From: Coemansia sp. RSA 487
Taxonomy: Eukaryota; Kickxellomycota; Kickxellomycetes; Kickxellales; Kickxellaceae
DNA length: 59,078 nt
NCBI GenBank assembly: GCA_027577595.1
Contig: JANBRJ010000101.1
Coordinates: 1-59,078, forward strand
Reading direction: 5' to 3'
Below are positions 47,298-56,315 of the stretch, piece by piece; positions within the stretch are counted from its first letter, which is position 1; every line of letters starts with the position of its first letter. The notes beneath the pieces are model-generated. The model searched no databases. It saw only the letters and a program-made list of their open reading frames with translations, and was not told the origin of the DNA. The position numbers were made by a program, and so were the translations under genes.

Positions 47298-49901
47298 ATG
47301 CCAAGCAAAGAGTCCCTTCCGATCCACAGCAAAGGAAGCGATACCCCACAACATACACGCGCCATGGAAAAGATGCCAGAAAAAACAACCACCGCGTCCG
47401 AAGTAAGCACGGATGGTCTACATGACACAAAAAACACGCGCAAAATGGCCCCTAACAATGAAGTAAAAGAAGACGGATCAGCAGATACTACGGACCAGTC
47501 ATTCAAATCTGCACGCCAGTCGCTAGCATCGCTACAGCAGACACGGGCGCAGCAAATACCAGTATCACAGTCTACTCCATCTCAACAGCAAGAAGCTCCA
47601 TCGCGCGGTCCTTTGCAACGGCTTTACCGTGGCCTAGCAAGGCTACCGCCACTAAAACGGATATCTGCGCTGTTTAAAATGATACTGGTGTCTGTTCAGG
47701 TAAGTTGGTCTCCGTTGAAATAAACTGCATGACATCAGCACAGTTGTTTAATTAAATTTACTTGGCTTGGCGTTCCTGGGCAGAGCCAGCGGGTGCACAG
47801 TACAAGCAGGGTGCACGCAATTTCAATGGATCTGCGGATCTGCGGATCTGCTCTTGGTTTGTCTGAGTTTACTATGGATGGTGTGGATAAATAGTGCAGT
47901 TCAAATGCTAAACAGACACTGGTGCTGTTTTGAACAAAATCATACATGTATGTATATATTGTAGCTTGTACTCGGCATTGTTGCTCTTGGCGTAACCGCA
48001 CATGCACATGAAGCGTCACAGAGCAATCTGCTGCGAGATTTTGTCATATTGTATGTGGTCTGGTCCATTTTGTTTTTGCCGCTTTTCATCGGATATATTG
48101 CCCGAGCTGACAGCGACAGCTGGGCAGATTCGTCGTCAAAACGGATGTTTAAAGGGTAAGTTCCTACAAAAAGCCATTGCGTCTGCCAAATCCTCCGCAT
48201 TTTCTTTGCTTTATCCGCCGCACGTGCGTATGCAGGGTTGGTTGCGATTGCTGCCACATGCCTTGTATATTTACAAGGAACTGGCCCATCGTAGACACAG
48301 CACTGCTGTCTATCTAGTCTATTGTGCTGCCAAGGCTGAGCACATCCTTTGCTCCGGCTCGTGCCTACCTACTAACGTTAGAATGTTGGGGCGAATGAGG
48401 AAAGCATTGACGGGCACACCAGAGGTGCGGCGAATTTTCCCTCGTAAGTTAACAGACAAGCCTTTACATCGCCCCAAAAAAATACAATTGAAGCTTGCCA
48501 TCTGCATCAACAAGACATGCCTTTGTATGTTTGGCTGAGCACGCAATCCCTCTTTGCTCATTCTTTGGCTTTATCTTCCCTGTCTGGATCGCATCATTTA
48601 CTCGGTGATCCAGATATTCGCGCTTACTCATTTTGCCCCACCCTGCATTGTAATGCTGGACATGCTCCACAGCCTGCTTTCTATTTTCCGAGAAAACCAG
48701 CGCACCTGCTTTACGGATGACTCAGCTCTCCGCGGCTAAAACAAGCACGGTTCTGCGCTAAATAATGCTGTTTGCGCATCAGTCTGCGCCGTTTTTCTAA
48801 CCACCGAGCCTTTATGGCGTTTTTGGGGATATCCTGATTCTTTTTGTGTCTTTCTGTAGTATCTACGAGATTCTCAATATCAGCTCATTGGCCCTGTTTT
48901 TCCTTGGCAACTATTGCGTCTTTGCGAAAGACGCAGTGTCTGCGGGTGAGCAATTGCTTCACCAAACCGCAATAGTATATATAGTTTACGGATACGTCTT
49001 TTTCCTCCTCCCGGGCGCCTTTATCATACTTTTACTCTTTGTTTTTATACTGTTCTTTACACTATCACGATCCTTCAGAATGAGAGTCCGCGGAAAGAAG
49101 GGCGCCGGGTTTGCCCAGATCTCGCAGATCCCACTTGTCAAATACGTTGACCCAAACCATCATCATCACAACCCCATTGCAACGTCTTTTTCGTCGCCAC
49201 CCTCGTTACATGGTGTACGTCTGTCAATGAATGCGCAGGATATGGTCGCATTAGCCGAGGGAGATATCCGCCATGGCGATGCTGACAATTCTGATTCTAG
49301 TCCCGCGGCTGCAAATGTCAGACCCTTCCGCACACACCAGCCCGACGCAGCGCAATCGTCTGCTTCGCTGCACTCTGATACAAGCAGACGTGGACGCCAT
49401 AGCATCACACACGTTCATCTGCTCAGCCCGTTTGTGCGTCTTGCACACCGTCTGACGCGAAACAAACGCCAGCGCGCTGCTGAGCTGTCTCTGTATAAAA
49501 AGCAGCTGAAAGGACCAGTCCCAGAATTCTCACCTCACGATGCAGAAGATAGCATGTGTGCGATATGCCTGAACGACTACGAAGACGGCGACATTCTTCG
49601 GCTGCTGCCTTGCAAGCACCACATGCACCAGGCTTGCGTAGATGAATGGCTACACATAAACAGATCCTGTCCTCTCTGTAAGCGAGAGGTGATTGGCGAG
49701 GGGGCAGCTCAGCCGAGTGGTCCATTGGAGCCTGTTCCAGTAGACTCGATTGAGCTCCAACAGCAGACAACATCCAACGCTGGTACTCGCTTACCTCATG
49801 AATGCAGCTCTGACCAGCCTTTTGATGCATCGTCGACATCCGAAAGCAGAGCAGGTCCTGCTGCAATGGAATTACCCGCTCCAGTGTCTAGCATGGCGTA
49901 G
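47298..49901 (+). CDS. Multi-exon membrane RING-H2 E3 ubiquitin ligase
   Basis: Predicted membrane-bound ubiquitin ligase. Exons I can support: 47298-47699, 47965-48155, 48382-48443 and a last exon from about 48860 or 48870 to 49901. A fourth small exon near 48540-48604 is needed for phase, but its edges are unsure. Joining exons 1 and 2 makes a full helix, [19 protein letters not shown]. Further helices are [21 protein letters not shown], one in the uncertain exon, and two in the last exon (near [12 protein letters not shown] and the [21 protein letters not shown] region). After a disordered loop comes the RING-H2 finger CAIC...CKHHMHQAC...CPLC, with all eight metal ligands. The long soluble N-terminus is Gln/Ser-rich. 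Such proteins work in ER, Golgi or endosomal quality control; no orthologue is named. Confidence 0.85.
47828..47851 (+). repeat. Three tandem GGATCTGC units
   Basis: Three exact head-to-tail copies of an 8-bp unit, inside the first intron of the RING-H2 gene. Eight is not a multiple of three, as expected of non-coding DNA, which supports the intron call. Confidence 0.8.
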
Positions 49902-50222
49902 AATACACAATGCACAAACGCCGTATGGAAACATGTATCTCTTTAAGCGACAGCCGCAACATCATAATACCTTTTTAGTATAATATAATTTTTGTATATA
50001 AAGCAAATTAAATCAGCTTGATCAATTTTTTTTTCATCCAAGACATCACATCTTGAAAAAAATTCAGAGGCAAGAATACACCGTCAAAATTGGCACTACT
50101 ATCCTCAGTGAGAGCGATTCGATCTCTTTTCTTTTTCTTTGCTCTACACTTTAAAGCTTTTTTTTTTAAAAAAAAATATATACAATAGCCCACTTCCTGC
50201 TGTCAAAGGTCAGAAGAGTAAA
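49902..50222. other. Short intergenic region before UTP12
   Basis: 321 bp, strongly AT-rich, with T- and A-runs at 50025-50035 and 50158-50175. The UTP12 frame is open back to 50139, but those codons come from an A/T-run and lie before the conserved start. Confidence 0.45.
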
Positions 50223-53132
50223 ATGGTGAAAACGTATTTGCGCTATGAGGCACGTCGCGCTTTTGGTGTTATTAGCAGTCCAACTGGGAATGCTGTGTTT
50301 GACGAGACTGGAAAGCTCTCGATCACACCGGCCCTGGAAGATGTGGTTGTTTGGGATATCAAGAAAGGCACGCAGGTTGCGCGATGGAGTGACAGTGACA
50401 ACAAGTCTGAAGTGACATGCCTGCGCCGCAGCCCAAACGGCAAAGACTATGCTGTTGGGTACTCTGATGGATCAGTTCGCTTGTTTGACATTGGCAGCCA
50501 TACAGTAAAGGTTGTATTGAACGGCCACCGCGGAAGGATATCTGCGCTGCAGTTCGACCCGACGGGCACAGTTCTTGCGTCAGGCTCCCGCGATACAGAT
50601 CTCATTCTGTGGGATATCATTGGAGAGACTGGACTGTATCGACTCCGCGGACACAAGGACGAGATAACCGATATTGTCTTTGTTGGAAACGCCAAAAACA
50701 CAGCGTCTGCGCTCAACGCTAGCTCCGAGGGATATATTGTAACAAGCAGCAAGGACACACTGGTTAAGCTGTGGGATCTTCGTGCACGGCATTGCATTCA
50801 GACGCTGGTTTCCCATCGCAGCGAAGTCTGGTCGATGGCAGCAAGCCCCGATGGCCGTCTTCTTGTCACAGGCACTTCAGATGCCGAGCTTCGTGTCTGG
50901 GCTATAGATATAGAGAAGCTTGATCGGAAAACAACAGAACAGATCGAAATATCTACTGATTCTGTGTCGAAGGCCTGGGAAGCAATTTCTGAGTACGGAT
51001 CCATTCAGCGTGCAAGCAGGGATCGTGCAATAAAGCTGATGTTCCATGCGTCCGGGCAATACATGGCATGCCTTGGCGCAGACAAACAGCTTGAGGTGTT
51101 CCGCGCGCGAACCCATGCCGAGATCAAAAAGAAAATGACTCGTCGCCAGAAACGGAGCCGCGAAAAGCGCAAGAAGGACAAGACAGAAGGATACAATGGC
51201 GAACCACAGGCCAATAACAGCGACGAAAGTGATGGTGAGGATGGCGACGCCATGGCTATAACAGCTGCCGACGAGCTGTCGCCATTTAAGCTTGTTCGCA
51301 CCAGCGCAAAGACAGGATCGTTCGACTTTAACCCCGCAGAAGCCGATGCAAGCACTCTACACAGACACGCCTGTCTTCAGATCCTTGTTTCGCAGAACAA
51401 CAACGCACTGTATCTGTGGTCTGTGCCTATTCCTCCACCCGGAAAAACTACAAAGCAGGCGAATCTGGCTGATCCGTCAATCGTGTGCGCCGTCGAGATG
51501 CCTGGACACCGCTCGGAGCCACGTGCACTTGCCCTCAGCTCGGACAATGAGCTGATAGCCTCAGCGGCCAACAAGTCTTTGCGAGTGTGGAATGCACAGA
51601 CGGGCTCGTGCATCCGTACACTTGAATGCGGAACAGCACTCTGTGCGTCGTTTCTGCCTGGGGACCAGTTTATTGTTGTAGGGACAAAGGAGGGTAACAT
51701 TGAACTTTTTGATATTCCTTCTGCGTCGCTTGTCGAGACGTTTGAAGCACACGAAGGCAATGCATGTTGGTCGATTGATGTACGCCCAGATAAAAAGGGC
51801 CTAGTCTCTGGCGGCGCAGACAAGTGTGTCAAATTTTGGGACTTTGAGCTAGTGCGTGATCAGCAGCAGAACACCGCAACCGTCGTCAGTCGTCGCCGTA
51901 TGACTCTCGAGCACGTAAAGACGCTCCAAATGTCCGACGATGTTCTGGCAGTTAGATGCTCGCCTGACTCGCGCCTTCTTGCTGTCTCGCTGCTGGACAC
52001 AACCATCAAGGTGTTCTATGCAGACACACTAAAGTTCTTCCTGTCGCTTTATGGACACAAACTTCCTGCTGTTTCGTTGGATATCTCGTCCGACTCAACT
52101 CTTTTGGTGACGGGTTCAGCCGACAAGAGCGTCAAGCTCTGGGGACTGGATTTTGGCGACTGCCACCGCTCAATCCTTGCGCACCAGGAGCCAGTGACGG
52201 CGGTACGTTTTGTGTGGGGGACCCACTATTTCTTTTCTGCCGGAAAGGACAAGCTTGTTCAGCAATGGGATGGTGACAACTTTCAGCGAATCCAAAAGCT
52301 GGAAGGCAACCATGGCGACGTGTGGGCGCTGGCTCTAGCCAAACATGGCAACTACGCTGTTTCATCTGGCCAAGACCGCTCTATTCGGATATGGGACAAG
52401 ACTGAAGAGCCGCTCTTCCTTGAGGAAGAGCGTGAACGTGAGCTTGAGGAAATGTACGACCGTGGGCTGGAAGAAAGCCTGGACCGCTCAGAGCAGATTG
52501 GCGGCGAAGATGATGACGGTGCCGAGGAGACCGAGCGCGCTGGAAAGGCGACCATGGAGACACTAAAGGCAGGCGAGCGTATAATGGAGGCCCTGGATCT
52601 TGCCGACAAAGAACGGCGCAAATGGGAGGAGTACGAGGAACAAAAGCGCAAAATGTTGCATCTCACCCCAGTTCCTCCCGAATCAAACCCCATCTTGCGC
52701 TTTGAAAGCATCAGCCCCGAAGCATACGTGCTGCGCACAATCGAGCGCGTACGTTCTGCCGAGCTTGACGATGCGCTGCTTGTACTTCCATTTACTCGTG
52801 TGCTTTCGCTCATGACCTACATTAACATCTGGGCACAGCGCGAATGGAACACGCCGCTTGTATGCCGCATTCTGTTCTTCTTGCTTAAGACACACCAGAA
52901 CCAGGTAGTGGCAACGCGCACAATGCGCAGCCAGCTTAATTCAATCCGCCGGCACCTGCGGGCAGGCGTATGTTTGCAGCGGAACCAAATTGGGTTCAAT
53001 CTTGCTGCGCTTCGCGCGTTGCGTTCCGAATGGGAAGCGACTGCCACAGCAGACTTTTTCGGTGAGGAGGAAATACAAAACATACTAGACAGTCAGCTCA
53101 AGAAGCGCAAATTTACTGGACTGAAGGCCTGA
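50223..53132 (+). CDS. UTP12: SSU processome WD40 protein Utp12/Dip2 (WDR3)
   Basis: Part of the UTP-B subcomplex of the U3 snoRNP, needed for 18S rRNA processing in the nucleolus. 969 aa, single exon; yeast Dip2 is 943. The start is MVKTYLRYE, matching the family's first residues, not the in-frame ATG 84 bp upstream. About a dozen WD repeats form two propellers: for example GTQVARWSDSDN, GSVRLFDIGSHTVKVVLNGHRGRISALQFDPTG, TSSKDTLVKLWDLRARHCIQTL, GTSDAELRVW, and in the second half SGGADKCVKFWDFE, TGSADKSVKLWGLDFGDCHRSI, SSGQDRSIRIWD. A KKxKRR-rich insert lies near residues 300-340. The final ~200 residues are the helical Utp12 domain (LLVLPFTRVLSLMTYI..., QNQVVATRTMRSQL). Confidence 0.96.
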   Translation: MVKTYLRYEARRAFGVISSPTGNAVFDETGKLSITPALEDVVVWDIKKGTQVARWSDSDNKSEVTCLRRSPNGKDYAVGYSDGSVRLFDIGSHTVKVVLNGHRGRISALQFDPTGTVLASGSRDTDLILWDIIGETGLYRLRGHKDEITDIVFVGNAKNTASALNASSEGYIVTSSKDTLVKLWDLRARHCIQTLVSHRSEVWSMAASPDGRLLVTGTSDAELRVWAIDIEKLDRKTTEQIEISTDSVSKAWEAISEYGSIQRASRDRAIKLMFHASGQYMACLGADKQLEVFRARTHAEIKKKMTRRQKRSREKRKKDKTEGYNGEPQANNSDESDGEDGDAMAITAADELSPFKLVRTSAKTGSFDFNPAEADASTLHRHACLQILVSQNNNALYLWSVPIPPPGKTTKQANLADPSIVCAVEMPGHRSEPRALALSSDNELIASAANKSLRVWNAQTGSCIRTLECGTALCASFLPGDQFIVVGTKEGNIELFDIPSASLVETFEAHEGNACWSIDVRPDKKGLVSGGADKCVKFWDFELVRDQQQNTATVVSRRRMTLEHVKTLQMSDDVLAVRCSPDSRLLAVSLLDTTIKVFYADTLKFFLSLYGHKLPAVSLDISSDSTLLVTGSADKSVKLWGLDFGDCHRSILAHQEPVTAVRFVWGTHYFFSAGKDKLVQQWDGDNFQRIQKLEGNHGDVWALALAKHGNYAVSSGQDRSIRIWDKTEEPLFLEEERERELEEMYDRGLEESLDRSEQIGGEDDDGAEETERAGKATMETLKAGERIMEALDLADKERRKWEEYEEQKRKMLHLTPVPPESNPILRFESISPEAYVLRTIERVRSAELDDALLVLPFTRVLSLMTYINIWAQREWNTPLVCRILFFLLKTHQNQVVATRTMRSQLNSIRRHLRAGVCLQRNQIGFNLAALRALRSEWEATATADFFGEEEIQNILDSQLKKRKFTGLKA

Positions 53133-53270
53133 TCCATCCACCACCTTTAAAAGTCAGTGCCTGAGGAGGGTTTTCTTTTCTTTTTTTTAAAGCTGAAATG
53201 ATATAAAGAAATGAATAAAAAGGAAGCAATGTTGAAATGCTGGTAACGTCGAACATCCAGAACAGATCCA

Positions 53271-53744
53271 TCAGCGGAAGTGGATCTCGCTGTGATCAAC
53301 GTTGTAGGCTTCACGTTCGACCCTTGCGCGCTCGAGATGCTTCTCTCCAGAAGTGGTGGCCCCGGCTTTGCACTGGACGAATCCGATCATGCCATACGCA
53401 TTTGCGCGGTACAAGCTTGCGCTCTTTTTATTATACGTCTGTAAAAATGCGTCACGAATGTGCTGCCGCTTCTCCTCGGGGTTATCTTCAACGAGCGTGG
53501 TATTTATATAGTTCTGGGGATTTAGCTCGCCATCTGTGGAGATATGAACGCTGGCAGCAACTGGCTCCCCTGTCTTGGGATCGCGGTGTCCGAGTCCGTG
53601 TCCGATATAACGAGGGTCATTCCAATCGGCAATAAGAGGATATCCTCCAGCTTCAGAAAGCCCATTCTCTTTGTCAATGTCTGATGCCGCCTTAATCCCC
53701 GTGCCAGCTCCGGTGCCAACTATCTTGATAGGGCCTGCGCTCAT
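53271..53744 (-). CDS. Hypothetical soluble protein, 157 aa
   Basis: Single exon, start MSAGPIKIVGTG. Balanced, globular-looking composition with charged helices near the C-terminus (EDNPEEKRQHIRDAFLQTYN), no signal peptide, no membrane span and one Cys. I do not recognise a family. The protein-like composition and the absence of low complexity argue for a real gene. It converges with UTP12 (138 bp between stops) and lies 318 bp beyond the Fanzor stop codon on the same strand. Confidence 0.65.
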   Translation of the reverse strand: MSAGPIKIVGTGAGTGIKAASDIDKENGLSEAGGYPLIADWNDPRYIGHGLGHRDPKTGEPVAASVHISTDGELNPQNYINTTLVEDNPEEKRQHIRDAFLQTYNKKSASLYRANAYGMIGFVQCKAGATTSGEKHLERARVEREAYNVDHSEIHFR

Positions 53745-54002
53745 GAGCTTTTTACTTTGCAGTCACTTGTGTCCAATATAAAAACAACAGTTAAAGAACG
53801 TTCTGGCAAACGTAGCAAGAAAAGAATAATTGTAGAAACAAAAGAAGCTGCTTCCTTGAAAGCCTAAGATGCGCACCCGTTTGTGAGAAAAAAATATTGA
53901 TCATATGTTTTAGCCCAACAATGCTTGGTGCCACCAATGCCGATGACCTCCGATTGCCACTAACATGTGATAACCAAAGCCTTGTATCTGGCATTAATTT
54001 CC
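53745..54002. other. Intergenic DNA between the orphan gene and the Fanzor hairpins
   Basis: 258 bp holding the promoter of the 157-aa gene. If the Fanzor mobile unit ends at the hairpins, this is its flanking target DNA and the source of the guide; that is inference only. Confidence 0.35.
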
Positions 54003-54044
54003 GCCCAGAACGGTTCTGGGCAGCTGGAGTGCTATAGCACCCAG
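54003..54044 (-). ncRNA. Candidate Fanzor guide-RNA scaffold: two adjacent hairpins
   Basis: Immediately 3' of the Fanzor gene (18 bp past its stop codon) lie two strong inverted repeats. The first, 54003-54021, is GCCCAGAAC-G-GTTCTGGGC, folding as a 7-bp stem with loop ACGGT. The second, 54024-54044, is a stem of CTGG/CCAG plus GTGC/GCAC with a TATA loop and one bulged A. In TnpB and Fanzor systems the guide RNA is made from the gene's 3' end and element end, with stem-loops next to the guide. Position and strand fit; I have no transcript or conservation data, so a simple terminator-like or element-end structure is possible. Confidence 0.35.
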
Positions 54045-54062
54045 GGAAAAATATGGTTGATG

Positions 54063-56315
54063 TTAAGACTGCTGCTGCGATGTCGCTGAGCGGAGCTTCA
54101 TTCTGGGCTGCAATGTCGCTGAACGGGGCTTTTTTCTGGGCTGCGTAGAGCCACTGGAAGGCCTTTTGGCGCCTCTCGCGGGTTTCTTGGTCTTCTTTGC
54201 TGGCGGAAGAGTGGTGCCACGCCTAAAACGCTCAGGCTTCTTGTGTGTTTGGCGCAGACTATGGAGGGTATGCCTGAAATTCAATACAGCAGCAAGATCT
54301 CTGTTCCAAAACCGAGCAACAGGCGCTTTCCCGAGATAGCTAGCAGGCTTTATGCTATCTGCCACGTACTCCACACATTTTTTGTTTTGACACATTAGGA
54401 GTCCATGGCAAATAACATACTCACGCCTATTCTCTTTCGGGTAGGGCCTTGGGTTTGGAACCAGCTCTTCAGGATGCACAAGCCTGTCTTCGCAACAACC
54501 AGGGCAGAAAGTCGAGGAACGGAATTCGTCCAACAGGTACACTTTGAACCCATGCGTTCGCAACATCCTACGCATGCCTACACCCTGGATGGGCTCATGG
54601 TACTTGCACATGCCAGCAGACCAATTCCCAAGAACCAGGACAGGATCAGGGCCAAACTGTTCATGGATAAGGTTGGCAAGGACATGGTCTGCCCTTTGGT
54701 TGTTAAGGTAGGCTGCCAGACGCAGCTGCCGATGAAGCGGTTTCTTGTTCATTGTGCTGTTTGTCTGTGTGCAGGAATAGAACTTGCTCAGAAGGGGCCA
54801 CACCTCAGCCTGGACCTCAATGAACCTCTTGAACTCATCAGGGTCGACAGTGGTGCATGAAACCTCAGCCAGACGCTGCTCTGCCTTGATGATGGCATTA
54901 TCAGGGTACATCTTCTTGGCTGCTTCAAGGATCTTGCGGAACTTGGTAGAGCGAGTGAGCTTGGCCTTGTGATTGCGCGTAAACCGGAATAGCCATGGGT
55001 TCCCAATGGAGCTGTACTCATGCATGCAGAACAGAAGGTCCCTCCTGCCTGGGTCGATTAGCACACAGTTACCTTCCATTGCACACAGCTTGTCTTGGTC
55101 GATTGATTCAATGTATTCAAACTCGAATTTGTCTTTGTCCTTGCCCTTCTTGGTCTTTGGTATCTTGGTCATGGCAGTACTGGCAGATTCAGGTGTCTTG
55201 ATGTCGCTGGTCTGGTCTGTGCTGTTGTTGGTTTTCTTCTTGACCTTGCACTTCTTGAAAATAGAGACTGACACACCGTCTGTCTGAACTGAGCCTTCAA
55301 ACACCTTGCCACCCTGTTTGCTCTTGATTGCCCGGCAGTTTATGTCAAGGACCTCACCCCAAAGGCCATTCGTAAGCTTCTGTCCCTTCTTAGTGCCACC
55401 AAGAAACCACTGACAAAGGATAGTCTTATCAATGTGGACATGGCATGGGATCCACTGTGTGCGAAGTGGCATGCATTGGAAGCTACGGGGCTTGTTTTGC
55501 TGGAAGAAGCGAGCCAGAAGAAAGAAGGTTTTGACGTGCTTGGCAGGGTCGCACTTGATGTCATAGTAGAGACCCTTTTCGCTAGGCGCATTATTTTCGT
55601 AGACGTAGAGTACTGATTGAAGTTCCTTGACCCGTTCGTAAATGTGTGCATCTAGTTCAGATTCAACAATCTTGCCACGCTCAACACATTTCTTGGCCTT
55701 GTCTGCTGGCCCCCACACCTTGGCTCTTAGGGTATCGCTAATAGTATCAGCTGATATGCCAGCAGCCTTGAGTTCGATCCGCTTGGCAAGTGCTTCGGCT
55801 TTAGACCTACAGAGCATGTTGACAGCTCCACGTAGGCGGTTTCCAAGGTTATTTTTAACAGATACGAGGAACGCAGTATGTATCTTTTGGGCTTCATACC
55901 CAACAACTTGAGCCATGTATGGCTGTTTTTGTTGCTTGATATGTGACGCCTGTGCATATGTATCCCAATGTTTTGCTATAAGGGTTCGAAACTCTGCTGT
56001 ATCTGGCTGGTCGCTTTGTGCTTCTGCTTTAGATTTCTTTGTCTTTTTCCGCGCACTGCCAACAGCCCTGGTTTTTCCACCATTGACTTTCAAGATGACC
56101 TCCCTGAAAAAGGGAACACAGACATAGCGGTCGAGCTTGAAATCAATGTCCTCATGAAGCTCGTTTATAAATATCCAGCGAGAAAGGTTATAAGAATGGC
56201 GGGTGTTGTAGTTTGTTGTTTTGACAAGCTTTCGAAGAGGCGGTTGGTACTTGCGACGCCAGCTGACAGCCTGCAAAGGAACCTTGACAACACACACCTC
56301 GTCGTTGCGTGCCAT
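54063..56315 (-). CDS. Fanzor: eukaryotic TnpB-like RNA-guided DNA endonuclease (Fanzor1-like)
   Basis: Homologue of the IS200/IS605 TnpB nucleases found in fungi, protists and giant viruses; characterised members cut DNA with a guide RNA from the element end. 750 aa, single uninterrupted exon from MARNDEV. A long N-terminal region (1-400, with a lysine-rich insert at 355-397) is followed by a RuvC fold: motif I CVLIDPGRRDLLF with Asp421; motif II region VLVLGNWSAG without the usual Glu; then YLLDEFRSSTFCPGCC, where Glu597 fits the 'rearranged' catalytic Glu described for Fanzors; zinc ligands Cys604, 607, 642 and 647; motif III FWNRDLAAVLNF with Asp673. The tail (691-745) is rich in Lys/Arg/Pro and looks like a nuclear localisation signal. 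All three catalytic acidic residues are present. The lack of introns, where most neighbours have them, fits a mobile origin. Element ends are not defined. Confidence 0.9.
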   Translation of the reverse strand: MARNDEVCVVKVPLQAVSWRRKYQPPLRKLVKTTNYNTRHSYNLSRWIFINELHEDIDFKLDRYVCVPFFREVILKVNGGKTRAVGSARKKTKKSKAEAQSDQPDTAEFRTLIAKHWDTYAQASHIKQQKQPYMAQVVGYEAQKIHTAFLVSVKNNLGNRLRGAVNMLCRSKAEALAKRIELKAAGISADTISDTLRAKVWGPADKAKKCVERGKIVESELDAHIYERVKELQSVLYVYENNAPSEKGLYYDIKCDPAKHVKTFFLLARFFQQNKPRSFQCMPLRTQWIPCHVHIDKTILCQWFLGGTKKGQKLTNGLWGEVLDINCRAIKSKQGGKVFEGSVQTDGVSVSIFKKCKVKKKTNNSTDQTSDIKTPESASTAMTKIPKTKKGKDKDKFEFEYIESIDQDKLCAMEGNCVLIDPGRRDLLFCMHEYSSIGNPWLFRFTRNHKAKLTRSTKFRKILEAAKKMYPDNAIIKAEQRLAEVSCTTVDPDEFKRFIEVQAEVWPLLSKFYSCTQTNSTMNKKPLHRQLRLAAYLNNQRADHVLANLIHEQFGPDPVLVLGNWSAGMCKYHEPIQGVGMRRMLRTHGFKVYLLDEFRSSTFCPGCCEDRLVHPEELVPNPRPYPKENRREYVICHGLLMCQNKKCVEYVADSIKPASYLGKAPVARFWNRDLAAVLNFRHTLHSLRQTHKKPERFRRGTTLPPAKKTKKPARGAKRPSSGSTQPRKKPRSATLQPRMKLRSATSQQQS
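54078..54143 (-). repeat. 33-bp tandem duplication in the Fanzor C-terminal tail
   Basis: Two adjacent 33-bp units, 54078-54110 and 54111-54143, differing at a few bases. They encode the repeated basic tail QPRKKPRSATL and QPRMKLRSATS just before the stop codon, so the frame is kept. Confidence 0.85.

Noticed and set aside
47767-47964. Hydrophobic, helix-like frame in the RING-H2 gene
   Set aside because: It ends in TAG exactly where the next exon starts and lies within the 265-nt intron. It contains an 8-bp tandem repeat that does not respect codons, and splicing it out makes a perfect membrane helix.
55980-55995. GGGTTCGAAACTC, like a tRNA B box
   Set aside because: It is inside the Fanzor coding sequence, with no matching A box at the right distance and no cloverleaf.
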